From: Candidatus Omnitrophota bacterium
GTDB lineage: Bacteria; Omnitrophota; Gorgyraeia; Gorgyraeales; Gorgyraeaceae
Assembly: GCA_018902915.1 (NCBI GenBank)
Contig: JAHIPS010000066.1
Location: 1-46,928 of the forward strand
DNA: 46,928 nucleotides
Direction of reading: 5' to 3'
The position numbers and the translations under genes are program-made. The notes under the pieces are model-generated. The model was given only the letters and a program-made list of their open reading frames with translations. It made no database searches and was not told the origin of the DNA. Positions 33,308 through 42,640 of the stretch are shown here, piece after piece (the stretch's first letter is position 1; every line of letters begins with the position of its first letter).

Positions 33308-35338
33308 ATGTTTAATTATTTTTCCATTCCAAATTTGATAAGCGTAGTTATTTGCTTTTCAATAGGTTGCCTTACATTATTAAATAATTCTAGAGCTAAA
33401 TTGAATAGAGCTTATTTTACACAAGCCGTAGCAGTAACAATTTGGCAGCTTGGCACTTTTCTTCTTTTAAATTCAAAAGTTCTTGACAGGGTTGATTTTT
33501 GGTCAAGATTTACATATATTGGAGCTATTTTTATTCCTGTTACCACTTTTCATGTAAGTGTGGAGTTTTTACAAAAAGAAAAACTAAGGAGATTAGTTTT
33601 CTTAGGATATTTATTAGGCATATTTGTTTTTTTACCATTGAGCTGGACAAATTTATTTTTATCGGGGTCTTATCATTATTATTGGGGGCATTGGTTTAAA
33701 GCCGGTATTTTACACCCACTTTTTATTTTATTTTTTTCATTTTTTGCAATTTTTGCTTTTACTTCTCTTTATTTAAAATATAAAACTTCTCTTGGAATAG
33801 AGAAGAGTCGTGCAGCATATATTCTTGTTGGAACATTTATTGCCTATTTAGGAGCAGTTGACTTTTTGCCGGATTACGGCATACAGGTTTACCCATCTAG
33901 CACACTTGCTATATGCGTATACGCCTTAATAACTAGTTATGCAATAATAAAATATCGCATTTTAGATATAGAAATTGCTATAAAAAGAACTGTAATATTT
34001 GGCGGACTTTTTGCATTTGTTTCTTTTGTTTTGATAAGTTTTACGTATTTTCTACAAAATTTGCTTCATAATTTAGTTGGTGTTGGCCAGTGGCTGATAT
34101 TGCTTTTCAGCGCACCTGTTATCATATTTACTTTAGACCCATTAAAAAGTTTTTTAACGCATATTACTGACAGATACTTATTTCAGAAAAAATATGATTA
34201 TCAACAGACTTTAAAGGAAGCCAGTGAAGGTATGACTCTTGTGACAGATATGAAGAAATTATTAAATCTTATAGTCAGGATAGTTACTAGGAGTATAAGG
34301 GTTAAAAGCGCGGCTATTTTTCAATTTGACGAAACAAAAAATAAATATATTTTAAAGGTACGAAGAGGTGTAATTCGAAGACATTCTGGATATGCTATTG
34401 ATGAAAATAACGTTTTAATCAAGTGGTTCAAGGAACACAAAGAGACTTTGCTCCTTGATGAAATAGAGGATTGGCTTAAGTCAGAGAAATTTTTATATAA
34501 GGAAGCAGGTTTAAGAGAAAGACTCGTTGCCATAAAAGAAGAGTTATTGAGCATGAATAGTGTGGTATGTGTGCCAAGTTTCATTAAAGGGTATTTGATT
34601 GGTTTTCTGATACTTGGCGAGAAGCTTTCAGGAGACGCATTTACACAGGAAGATATTAGGCTTTTATCTACATTGTCGAGTGAGGTAGCTATTGCGGTTG
34701 AAAATGCAAAGAATTTTATGGAAGTCGAAAAGCTTCGCGAAAAGGAAAGAGAAAGTTATATTCAAACAGTTCTTGCCCTTGCGCAGACTGTTGATGAAAA
34801 AGATTCTTACACGCATGGCCATTTGGAAGATGTGAGTTATTATGGGATTAAGGTTGCAGAAGAGCTGATAGAGTCTTCTGAGTTTAAGGCTGAGATAAAT
34901 AAGGAGGAACTTGAGACCGCCCTGAAACTTCACGATATAGGAAAGATTGGCGTACCTGATGCGATTCTGAATAAAAATGGAAAGCTGACATCAGGGGAAT
35001 GGGCTATTATGAAGCAACATTGCGAGATAGGAGCGAGGATTGTAGAGCCCATTGAAAAATTAAGAAACGTCGGTAATGTTATTAAACATCATCAGGAGAA
35101 ATATGATGGAACCGGTTATCCCGACGGCCTTAAAGGCGAAGAGATTCCGCTCGAATCCCGCATTATTGCGGTTGTGGATTCTTATCACGCCATGACATCA
35201 GACAGGCCTTATAGAAAGGCATTATCTGAGGATGTTGCTATTAAAGAATTGAAGAATAATATAGGAAAGCAATTTGACCCTATAGTTGTGGCTGCTTTTA
35301 TCAGAGCACGGGAGAAGGGTAAGATAGAGAAAATATAG
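33308..35338 (+). CDS. Membrane 7TM-GAF-HD-GYP protein, putative cyclic-di-GMP phosphodiesterase
   Basis: 676 residues. About eight hydrophobic segments in residues 1-275 resemble the histidine-kinase N-terminal 7TM sensor region. A GAF domain follows (about 300-465), ending in SEVAIAVENAKNF, then an HD-GYP domain (about 485-670). Catalytic elements are intact: HGHLEDV, LHDIGKIGVP (about 541-550), KHHQEKYDGTGYPDGLKG (about 593-610) and AVVDSYHAMTSDRPYR. Hydrolysis of cyclic-di-GMP is therefore plausible. AAAGGTAAATCG gives a modest ribosome site. This is one of the most AT-rich stretches in the window and is probably acquired. It could link to pilus control through shared cyclic-di-GMP (inference). 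Confidence 0.9.
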   Translation: MFNYFSIPNLISVVICFSIGCLTLLNNSRAKLNRAYFTQAVAVTIWQLGTFLLLNSKVLDRVDFWSRFTYIGAIFIPVTTFHVSVEFLQKEKLRRLVFLGYLLGIFVFLPLSWTNLFLSGSYHYYWGHWFKAGILHPLFILFFSFFAIFAFTSLYLKYKTSLGIEKSRAAYILVGTFIAYLGAVDFLPDYGIQVYPSSTLAICVYALITSYAIIKYRILDIEIAIKRTVIFGGLFAFVSFVLISFTYFLQNLLHNLVGVGQWLILLFSAPVIIFTLDPLKSFLTHITDRYLFQKKYDYQQTLKEASEGMTLVTDMKKLLNLIVRIVTRSIRVKSAAIFQFDETKNKYILKVRRGVIRRHSGYAIDENNVLIKWFKEHKETLLLDEIEDWLKSEKFLYKEAGLRERLVAIKEELLSMNSVVCVPSFIKGYLIGFLILGEKLSGDAFTQEDIRLLSTLSSEVAIAVENAKNFMEVEKLREKERESYIQTVLALAQTVDEKDSYTHGHLEDVSYYGIKVAEELIESSEFKAEINKEELETALKLHDIGKIGVPDAILNKNGKLTSGEWAIMKQHCEIGARIVEPIEKLRNVGNVIKHHQEKYDGTGYPDGLKGEEIPLESRIIAVVDSYHAMTSDRPYRKALSEDVAIKELKNNIGKQFDPIVVAAFIRAREKGKIEKI

Positions 35339-35340
35339 TT

Positions 35341-36861
35341 ATGAACAAGCATAAGTTATTATTAGTGAAACCAGCGCAGATGGTTGGAAGCAGGATAAGA
35401 AAACAATACAAGGCCTATTTTCCTAATATCACCCTTCCTACTTTGGCGGCCTATGTCCCTCATGAATTTGATATAGATATAATAGATGAGACGTTAGAAA
35501 ATATAGATTTTTCAAAACAATATTCGATAATCGCTATTACAGCTCTTCAACAGAATATAGATAGGGGTGTATTGATAGCAAAATATTTTAAGAAGGCATG
35601 GAAGGATAAAGTTTTAATTGTTGGCGGTGGTATTAACTTTTCATTTATCATAGCGGAAGATTATTGCTTGACAAAAGAATATAAAGAAGAAATTCTAAAA
35701 TATTTTGACCATATATTCATAGGCGAAGCAGATTATACATGGCCTCTTTTTCTGGAAGATTTTTTAAAAGGCGTTAAAAGAGAAAAAATAATACAATCAG
35801 AGAAAAGGCCCGATCTTAAAAATATACCTTTCCCACGAATAGATTTAATTAAATGGAAATTATATAGCAAGATGCCTTTGTATAAAACTAATTTTTTGGG
35901 TTTTCCTAAGTTTGGATATCTTGTTCCCGTTGAGACATCAAGGGGTTGTCCTCATGATTGCGCTTACTGCTGTGTTAGTAAATATTGGGGTAAACAAATT
36001 AGGTATAGACCGGCTGCAGAAGTAGTAAAACATATAAAAAAATTACCAAGAGATATGTTGTTAATTTTTACAGATGATAATATAGCATCGATCCCAAAAT
36101 ATACTAAGGAATTATTTCGATTAATGATTCGGGAAAAGGTAGAACAAAACTTTTTTGCCCAGTTTACATTTAGGAGTGCAGATGATGCAGAATTAATAGA
36201 ACTGGCTGCAAAAGCTGGTTGCAAGAATGCTTATTTAGGCATGGAAAGTATTCAGCCGGAGTCTTTGGTTTCCGTAAATAAGTCATCCAATTTACCGGAA
36301 AGAGTTTACGATTTAATAAAAAACAATGAGTTAGATAAAGCAAAAGAATTTCTTAAAGCATATTACTCAGAGGTTTTTTCAAAATTTAAGAGTTGTGGCA
36401 TACATCCTTTTCCAAGTGTTATTGTAGGGTTAAGCGGAGATAATGTTAAAAATATGTATGAAACGGTCAGATTTTTAGTTGATGAAGGAATCATGTTAAT
36501 GACGCAATGGTTTTATACGCCATTTATTGGATCAAGGCACTTTAAAGATTTTGATAAGCATGAAATTATAAGATATAAAAAATTTGGAAGATTTGATGCG
36601 GGTTACCTTGTTTTTAATACAGCGTCTGTATTGGGGATTGTTAATAAAGACTTAGAAGTAGCTTTTTGGGATTCTTATAAAGAATTTTATTCTTTAAATA
36701 ATATACTTAAGAGGATTTCAAAAAATAGAATGCCTTTTAAGGAAAAGGTAATGTTTTTTATAATAAATCTTTTTTATTATCAGGCTGTAGCACAGCGCAT
36801 TGAGCCATTTACACTGTCATGGCGAACAAAGTGGGTTTGTGAAAATAGGCGGAATTTATGA
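35341..36861 (+). CDS. B12-binding-domain radical SAM protein
   Basis: 506 residues. The N-terminal cobalamin-binding-like Rossmann domain (about 1-150) has LLVKPAQ, TLPTLAAYVP and VLIVGGGINFSF but lacks a DxHxxG motif, so base-off cobalamin binding by histidine is not shown. The radical SAM domain has cluster motif CPHDCAYC (cysteines 203, 207, 210), AYLGMESIQPESL and a BchE/Elp3-like barrel. Members act on lipids, hopanoids, tetrapyrroles or peptides; I cannot assign a substrate. It lies 2 nt after the HD-GYP gene and overlaps apgM by 4 nt. AT-rich like its two upstream neighbours. Confidence 0.85.
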   Translation: MNKHKLLLVKPAQMVGSRIRKQYKAYFPNITLPTLAAYVPHEFDIDIIDETLENIDFSKQYSIIAITALQQNIDRGVLIAKYFKKAWKDKVLIVGGGINFSFIIAEDYCLTKEYKEEILKYFDHIFIGEADYTWPLFLEDFLKGVKREKIIQSEKRPDLKNIPFPRIDLIKWKLYSKMPLYKTNFLGFPKFGYLVPVETSRGCPHDCAYCCVSKYWGKQIRYRPAAEVVKHIKKLPRDMLLIFTDDNIASIPKYTKELFRLMIREKVEQNFFAQFTFRSADDAELIELAAKAGCKNAYLGMESIQPESLVSVNKSSNLPERVYDLIKNNELDKAKEFLKAYYSEVFSKFKSCGIHPFPSVIVGLSGDNVKNMYETVRFLVDEGIMLMTQWFYTPFIGSRHFKDFDKHEIIRYKKFGRFDAGYLVFNTASVLGIVNKDLEVAFWDSYKEFYSLNNILKRISKNRMPFKEKVMFFIINLFYYQAVAQRIEPFTLSWRTKWVCENRRNL

Positions 36862-38066
36862 AATACATAGTTCTTGTTGGGGATGGGATGGGTGATCGGC
36901 CGCTCGAGGAGCTGGGCGGGAAGACTCCGCTCGAGGTGGCGCGCATACCGAACATGAATTTTATTGCTGAGAAGGGCAGGGTCGGGCTCACGAATATGAT
37001 ACCGGCGCGCATGGCGCCTGCGAGTGACGTGGCGAACCTGTCTATTTTAGGATACAATCCGCGAAAATATTATACAGGGCGAGGGCCGCTCGAGGCAGCG
37101 AATATCGGCGTGGAGCTGGCAGAGGACGAGGTCGCGTTCAGGTGCAATCTCGTGACTGTAGCGGATGGCAGGATGGCGGATTATAGTGCGGGGCATATAT
37201 CAAATGAAGAGGCGGCCAGGCTTATTGATGTATTGAATGTAAAGTTAGGCACAAAGGATGTGAAGTTTTACGCGGGCATGAGTTACAGGCATCTGATGGT
37301 GATAAAGTGTAGGGACAAGGATGAGCTTAAAGGATTTGTGAAGCTGAAGTGTACGCCGCCGCACGATATCCTTGGCAAAAAAATAAACGGGCATTTGCCG
37401 CGGAAGGGCGATTCTGCCGAGTATTTGAAGAGATTGATGGTTGAATCCAGGGATGCGCTCGCGGGCCACGAGGTGAACAGGGTTAGGGTTGATTTGAAAG
37501 AAAATCCAGCGAACATGATATGGCTGTGGGGGCAGGGCACCAGGCCGTCTATGCCGAAGTTTTCGGAATTGTACAAAGTGGAGGGGGCGATTATTTCGGC
37601 AGTGGATCTTATTAAAGGTATTGGCAAGACGATCGGGCTCAAGGTCGTGGATGTGCCTGGCGCGACCGGGTATTATGATACGAATTACAGGGGCAAGGCA
37701 GAGTATGCGCTGGAGTCGCTTAAAGACAGGGATTTTGTTTTTGTGCACGTGGAGGCGCCGGACGAGGCAGGGCATAATGGCGATTTGAAAGAAAAAATCG
37801 CGGCGATAGAGAAGTTTGACAAGTTAGTGGTCGGGACTGTGCTCGAGCGATTCAAGGGGTCGGGCGAGGAGTTCAGGATAGTGGTGCTGTCTGATCACGC
37901 GACGCCCCTGGCACTGCGCACGCACGCGCGGGACTACGTGTGTTTTGCGATGTACGGGACTGACATCGAGCAGGATGAGATATTGTATTTTAATGAGAAA
38001 GAGGCGAAGCTGAGTAAATTTCGCATTGACCGCGGCCACGAGATGATGGAGTTTTTCATAAGGTAG
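36858..38066 (+). CDS. ApgM-family protein: 2,3-BPG-independent phosphoglycerate mutase or proposed homoserine kinase
   Basis: 402-residue alkaline-phosphatase-superfamily enzyme of the archaeal ApgM type. Metal-site elements: VLVGDGMGDRPLEEL (about 4-18), MAPASDVANLSILGYNP (about 54-70) with the catalytic serine, HVEAPDEAGHNGD (about 298-310), VLSDHATPLALRTHA (about 346-360) and the terminal RGHEMMEFF. In several phyla a subgroup (TIGR02535) is annotated as proposed homoserine kinase because it clusters with aspartate-pathway genes. Here lysC and cimA follow, which favours that role, although the mutase activity cannot be excluded. Base composition returns to GC-rich at its start, marking the end of the AT-rich block. 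Confidence 0.85.
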   Translation: MKYIVLVGDGMGDRPLEELGGKTPLEVARIPNMNFIAEKGRVGLTNMIPARMAPASDVANLSILGYNPRKYYTGRGPLEAANIGVELAEDEVAFRCNLVTVADGRMADYSAGHISNEEAARLIDVLNVKLGTKDVKFYAGMSYRHLMVIKCRDKDELKGFVKLKCTPPHDILGKKINGHLPRKGDSAEYLKRLMVESRDALAGHEVNRVRVDLKENPANMIWLWGQGTRPSMPKFSELYKVEGAIISAVDLIKGIGKTIGLKVVDVPGATGYYDTNYRGKAEYALESLKDRDFVFVHVEAPDEAGHNGDLKEKIAAIEKFDKLVVGTVLERFKGSGEEFRIVVLSDHATPLALRTHARDYVCFAMYGTDIEQDEILYFNEKEAKLSKFRIDRGHEMMEFFIR

Positions 38067-38070
38067 ATTG

Positions 38071-38139
38071 CCCCTCACCCTAACCCTCTCCCCTCGCTGT
38101 AGGGCAGGTTTAAACCTGCCCTACAGCGAGGGGAGAGGG
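38071..38139. repeat. CCCTCTCCCC palindromic repeat
   Basis: 38084-38139 is a perfect 56-bp palindrome centred on AGGTTTAAACCT, with outer arms CCCTCTCCCCTCGCTGTAGG. It is preceded by CCCCTCACCCTAACC, the start of an intergenic repeat motif common in many bacteria. It fills most of the 91-bp gap between apgM and cstA. Confidence 0.93.
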
Positions 38140-38157
38140 AATATGTGACTTGGGATA

Positions 38158-39768
38158 ATGAATTCACTGACGATAGTTTTAGGTTCGATTATATTCCTCG
38201 GCGCGGGGTATTTTTTTTATGCGCGGCTGGTGGAGAAAATTTTTGAGGTAGACCCGTCGAATGTGACGCCTGCCAATGAGTTTTTCGACGGCGTGGATTA
38301 TGTGCCTGCCAGGAACTGGTTAATCCTTTTCAGTCACCATTTTGCGAGTATTGCCGGCGCAGGGCCGATAGTAGGGCCTGTGATCGCGGTCGCGCTATGG
38401 GGGTGGTGGCCGGCGCTCGTGTGGATCGTGGTGGGCACGGTTTTTATGGGCGGGGTGCATGATTTCGCGTCGCTGATGATTTCCGTGCGGCACGGCGGCA
38501 GGTCGATCGCGGATGTGGCGGAGAGTGTGATCTCGCGGCGCGCGAAACTGATTTTTCTGGGATTCGTGTGGCTGGCGCTGATCCTGGTGATCGCGGTGTT
38601 CGCGGCGGTGTGTGCAAAGACATTGACGACTGAGCCAAAGACAGTGGTGCCGTGCTTCGGGCTGGTCGGCGTGGCGCTTCTGGTCGGTTTTGTTTTGCAC
38701 AGGTTGAGGTTTAGTATACTTCTAGCGACAGTGATCGGGCTGACGCTTCTTCTAGCGTGTATTTTTTTAGGCGAGATGTTTCCTGTTGAGTTTGCGGGCA
38801 ATGGGTACGCGGTGTGGATAATTGTTTTATTGGCATACGCGTTTATCGCTTCAGTGACGCCGGTGCATGTCTTGCTGCAGCCGCGCGATTATATAGCGAG
38901 CTTTCTTTTGTATTTTGGGATTGCGGCCGGGGTGCTGGGTATTGTGGTGTCGCGGCCTGTGATGGATGTGGCAGGGTTTGGGGGATGGAGGCCGGCGGGC
39001 GGAGGCGGCTGGCTGTGGCCAATGCTTTTCGTGACTGTGGCGTGCGGCGCGAACTCAGGGTTTCACGCGCTGGTTTCGAGCGGCACCACGTCGAAGCAGC
39101 TGGCGAGCGAGCGCGATGCGAAGCGCATCGGGTACGGCGGCATGGTACTCGAGGCAGTGCTGGCTGTGCTCGCGCTGGTGGCAGTGAGCGCGGGACTGGG
39201 CGCGGCCGGGCTGGAGGCGGCGCTGGCAAAGGGCGGGTCCGGGCCCATAGGCGCGTTCGGCGCAGGGTATGGCGCGTTGACGCGATCGATTCTTTTTGGC
39301 AAAGGCAGTATGATCGCGGTGCTGATACTCAACGCCTTTATTTTGACCACATTGGATACAGCCACGAGGATATGCAGGTATTTATCAGAGGAACTTTTTA
39401 AAATTAAGAATAGATTCTTTTCGACATTTGTGGTAGTATTTATAAGCGGCGCACTGGCGCTGAGCGGCAAGTGGAGCGAGATCTGGCCGATGTTCGGGGC
39501 CTCGAACCAGTTGGTCGCGGCGCTGACTTTTGTCGTGGTGTCGAGCTGGCTTTTGTGCAGGGGCAAGAGTTTGAAATTTACTTTTCTGCCAGCTATATTT
39601 ATGCTAATAACATCTATAGGCGCGCTTTTGTACCAGATTGCGGGTTTTGTGAGGGATAAGGAAGTAGTGCTGGCATTGGTTTCAATCGCGCTAATGGTCA
39701 TGGCCGGCATAATGGTGGCGGATGTTTTGTCAGCGGTGAAGAAACGAAGACGGATTGGATTGATATGA
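38158..39768 (+). CDS. cstA: Carbon starvation protein A family transporter
   Basis: 536-residue polytopic membrane protein of the CstA/BtsT family, which in E. coli takes up peptides or pyruvate. About 14 hydrophobic segments are visible. Family blocks: YVPARNWLILFSHHFASIAGAGP (starting near residue 48), PALVWIVVGTVFMGGVHDFASLM (near 80), GANSGFHALVSSGTTSKQL (about 297-315) and TTLDTATRICRYL. It is somewhat shorter than the E. coli protein, which carries extra C-terminal helices. The stop overlaps lysC by 4 nt. Its placement beside amino-acid genes suggests nutrient uptake, but the substrate is not deducible. Confidence 0.92.
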   Translation: MNSLTIVLGSIIFLGAGYFFYARLVEKIFEVDPSNVTPANEFFDGVDYVPARNWLILFSHHFASIAGAGPIVGPVIAVALWGWWPALVWIVVGTVFMGGVHDFASLMISVRHGGRSIADVAESVISRRAKLIFLGFVWLALILVIAVFAAVCAKTLTTEPKTVVPCFGLVGVALLVGFVLHRLRFSILLATVIGLTLLLACIFLGEMFPVEFAGNGYAVWIIVLLAYAFIASVTPVHVLLQPRDYIASFLLYFGIAAGVLGIVVSRPVMDVAGFGGWRPAGGGGWLWPMLFVTVACGANSGFHALVSSGTTSKQLASERDAKRIGYGGMVLEAVLAVLALVAVSAGLGAAGLEAALAKGGSGPIGAFGAGYGALTRSILFGKGSMIAVLILNAFILTTLDTATRICRYLSEELFKIKNRFFSTFVVVFISGALALSGKWSEIWPMFGASNQLVAALTFVVVSSWLLCRGKSLKFTFLPAIFMLITSIGALLYQIAGFVRDKEVVLALVSIALMVMAGIMVADVLSAVKKRRRIGLI

Positions 39769-40991
39769 AGAATTCTTTGATTGTTCAAAAATACGGCGGC
39801 AGTTCAGTGGCGAATATTGACAGGATAAAAGCTGTGGCAAAGAGGATCGTCAAGTACAGGCGCAAGGGGCACAGCCTCGTGGTCGTCGTGTCTGCGCTCG
39901 GCGACACAACTGACGAACTCATGGAACTTGCGCATAAACTCACGCCAGTGCCGAGCGAGCGCGAGACCGACATGTTGATATCGACGGGCGAGCAAGTGTC
40001 AGTGGCGCTTCTGGCGATGGCACTGCACGGGATGGGCTGCGACGCGATCTCGTTTACTGGCGCGCAGGTGGGCATTGTCACGGACGGCAGCCACACCAAG
40101 GCGCGCATAATGGATGTGAGCGCGCACAGGATACGGCAGGCGCTGAGGCGCGGCCGCGTGGTCATCGTGGCGGGCTTTCAGGGCATCAACGCTGACCAGG
40201 AGATAACGACGCTGGGCCGCGGCGGCTCAGATATAACCGCGGTGGCGCTGGCAAAGACGCTGGGCGCGCGGGAGTGCGAGATCTATACTGACGTGGACGG
40301 CGTGTACACGGCTGACCCGCGCATCGTGAGAGACGCGCGCAAGCTCTCGCGCATCAGCTACGAGGAGATGCTGGAGCTGGCGTCGCTGGGCGCGCAGGTG
40401 ATGCAGGCACGGTCTATGGAGGTGGCGAAGAAATTTTCAGTCCCATTACATATACGTTCGAGTTTTAACAATAAAAAAGGTACTATTATTTCCGAGGAGG
40501 TTAAGGCAATGGAAGAGGTCCTTGTTAGCGGTGTTACTGTAAATAAAGGCGAGGCAAAGGTCACTGTGTGCGACGTTCCTGACAATCCGGGCATAGCAGC
40601 TGTGATATTTAAGGACCTGGCAATAGCAGACATAAACGTCGACATGATAATCCAGAATATATCAAGGACAGGCTACACAGATGTTTCTTTTACCGTGCCT
40701 GTGGCAGAATTGAACAAGACAAAGCAAGTCGTGGCAAAGATAGTTAAAAATATAAAGGCAAAGGGCGCTATATACAATAAAGATATCGCAAAGGTTTCCA
40801 TAGTGGGCGTTGGCATGAAGAGCCACTCTGGCGTGGCAGCAAAGATGTTTGACACGCTCGCATCCAAAAAGATCAACATAAATATGATATCAACGTCCGA
40901 GATAAAAATATCGTGCGTGATAAACAAGAAGCACGCGAAGATAGCGGTTCGCGCGATTCACAAGGCATTCGGTTTGGGAAGTAAAAAGTAA
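39765..40991 (+). CDS. lysC: Aspartate kinase with two ACT domains
   Basis: 408-residue first enzyme of the lysine/threonine/methionine pathway, monofunctional. The kinase domain (about 1-240) shows VQKYGGSSVANIDRI, VVVVSALGDTTDEL, GFQGINADQEITTLGRGGSD and EIYTDVDGVYTADPRI. Two ACT domains (about 260-400) include SIVGVGMKSHSGVAAKMF and indicate feedback control by lysine and/or threonine. It overlaps cstA by 4 nt. The kinase part is strongly GC-rich, while from about 40430 the ACT part becomes AT-richer, an abrupt change at the domain boundary. It is followed by a P1 doublet. Confidence 0.96.
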   Translation: MKNSLIVQKYGGSSVANIDRIKAVAKRIVKYRRKGHSLVVVVSALGDTTDELMELAHKLTPVPSERETDMLISTGEQVSVALLAMALHGMGCDAISFTGAQVGIVTDGSHTKARIMDVSAHRIRQALRRGRVVIVAGFQGINADQEITTLGRGGSDITAVALAKTLGARECEIYTDVDGVYTADPRIVRDARKLSRISYEEMLELASLGAQVMQARSMEVAKKFSVPLHIRSSFNNKKGTIISEEVKAMEEVLVSGVTVNKGEAKVTVCDVPDNPGIAAVIFKDLAIADINVDMIIQNISRTGYTDVSFTVPVAELNKTKQVVAKIVKNIKAKGAIYNKDIAKVSIVGVGMKSHSGVAAKMFDTLASKKININMISTSEIKISCVINKKHAKIAVRAIHKAFGLGSKK

Positions 40992-40998
40992 TACAGTG

Positions 40999-41056
40999 CC
41001 TTTGTTCAAGGCTTAGCCTTGAACAGGCCTGTTCAAGGCTAAGCCTTGAACAAAGG
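40999..41056. repeat. P1 palindromic doublet, inverted units (58-bp perfect palindrome)
   Basis: Units at 41004-41024 (central T) and 41031-41051 (central A) with AGGCCT between and outer flanks CCTTT and AAAGG. The right flank forms part of the AAAGGAG ribosome site of cimA (41053-41059), so folding of the palindrome could hide that site. Confidence 0.97.
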
Positions 41057-41063
41057 AGATAGT

Positions 41064-42635
<1,572 letters not shown>

Positions 42636-42640
42636 TCCCA

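Noticed and set aside
41046-41063. TTG start adding six residues to cimA
   Set aside because: It reads through the repeat and the ribosome-binding site. ATG 41064 is correctly spaced from AAAGGAG.
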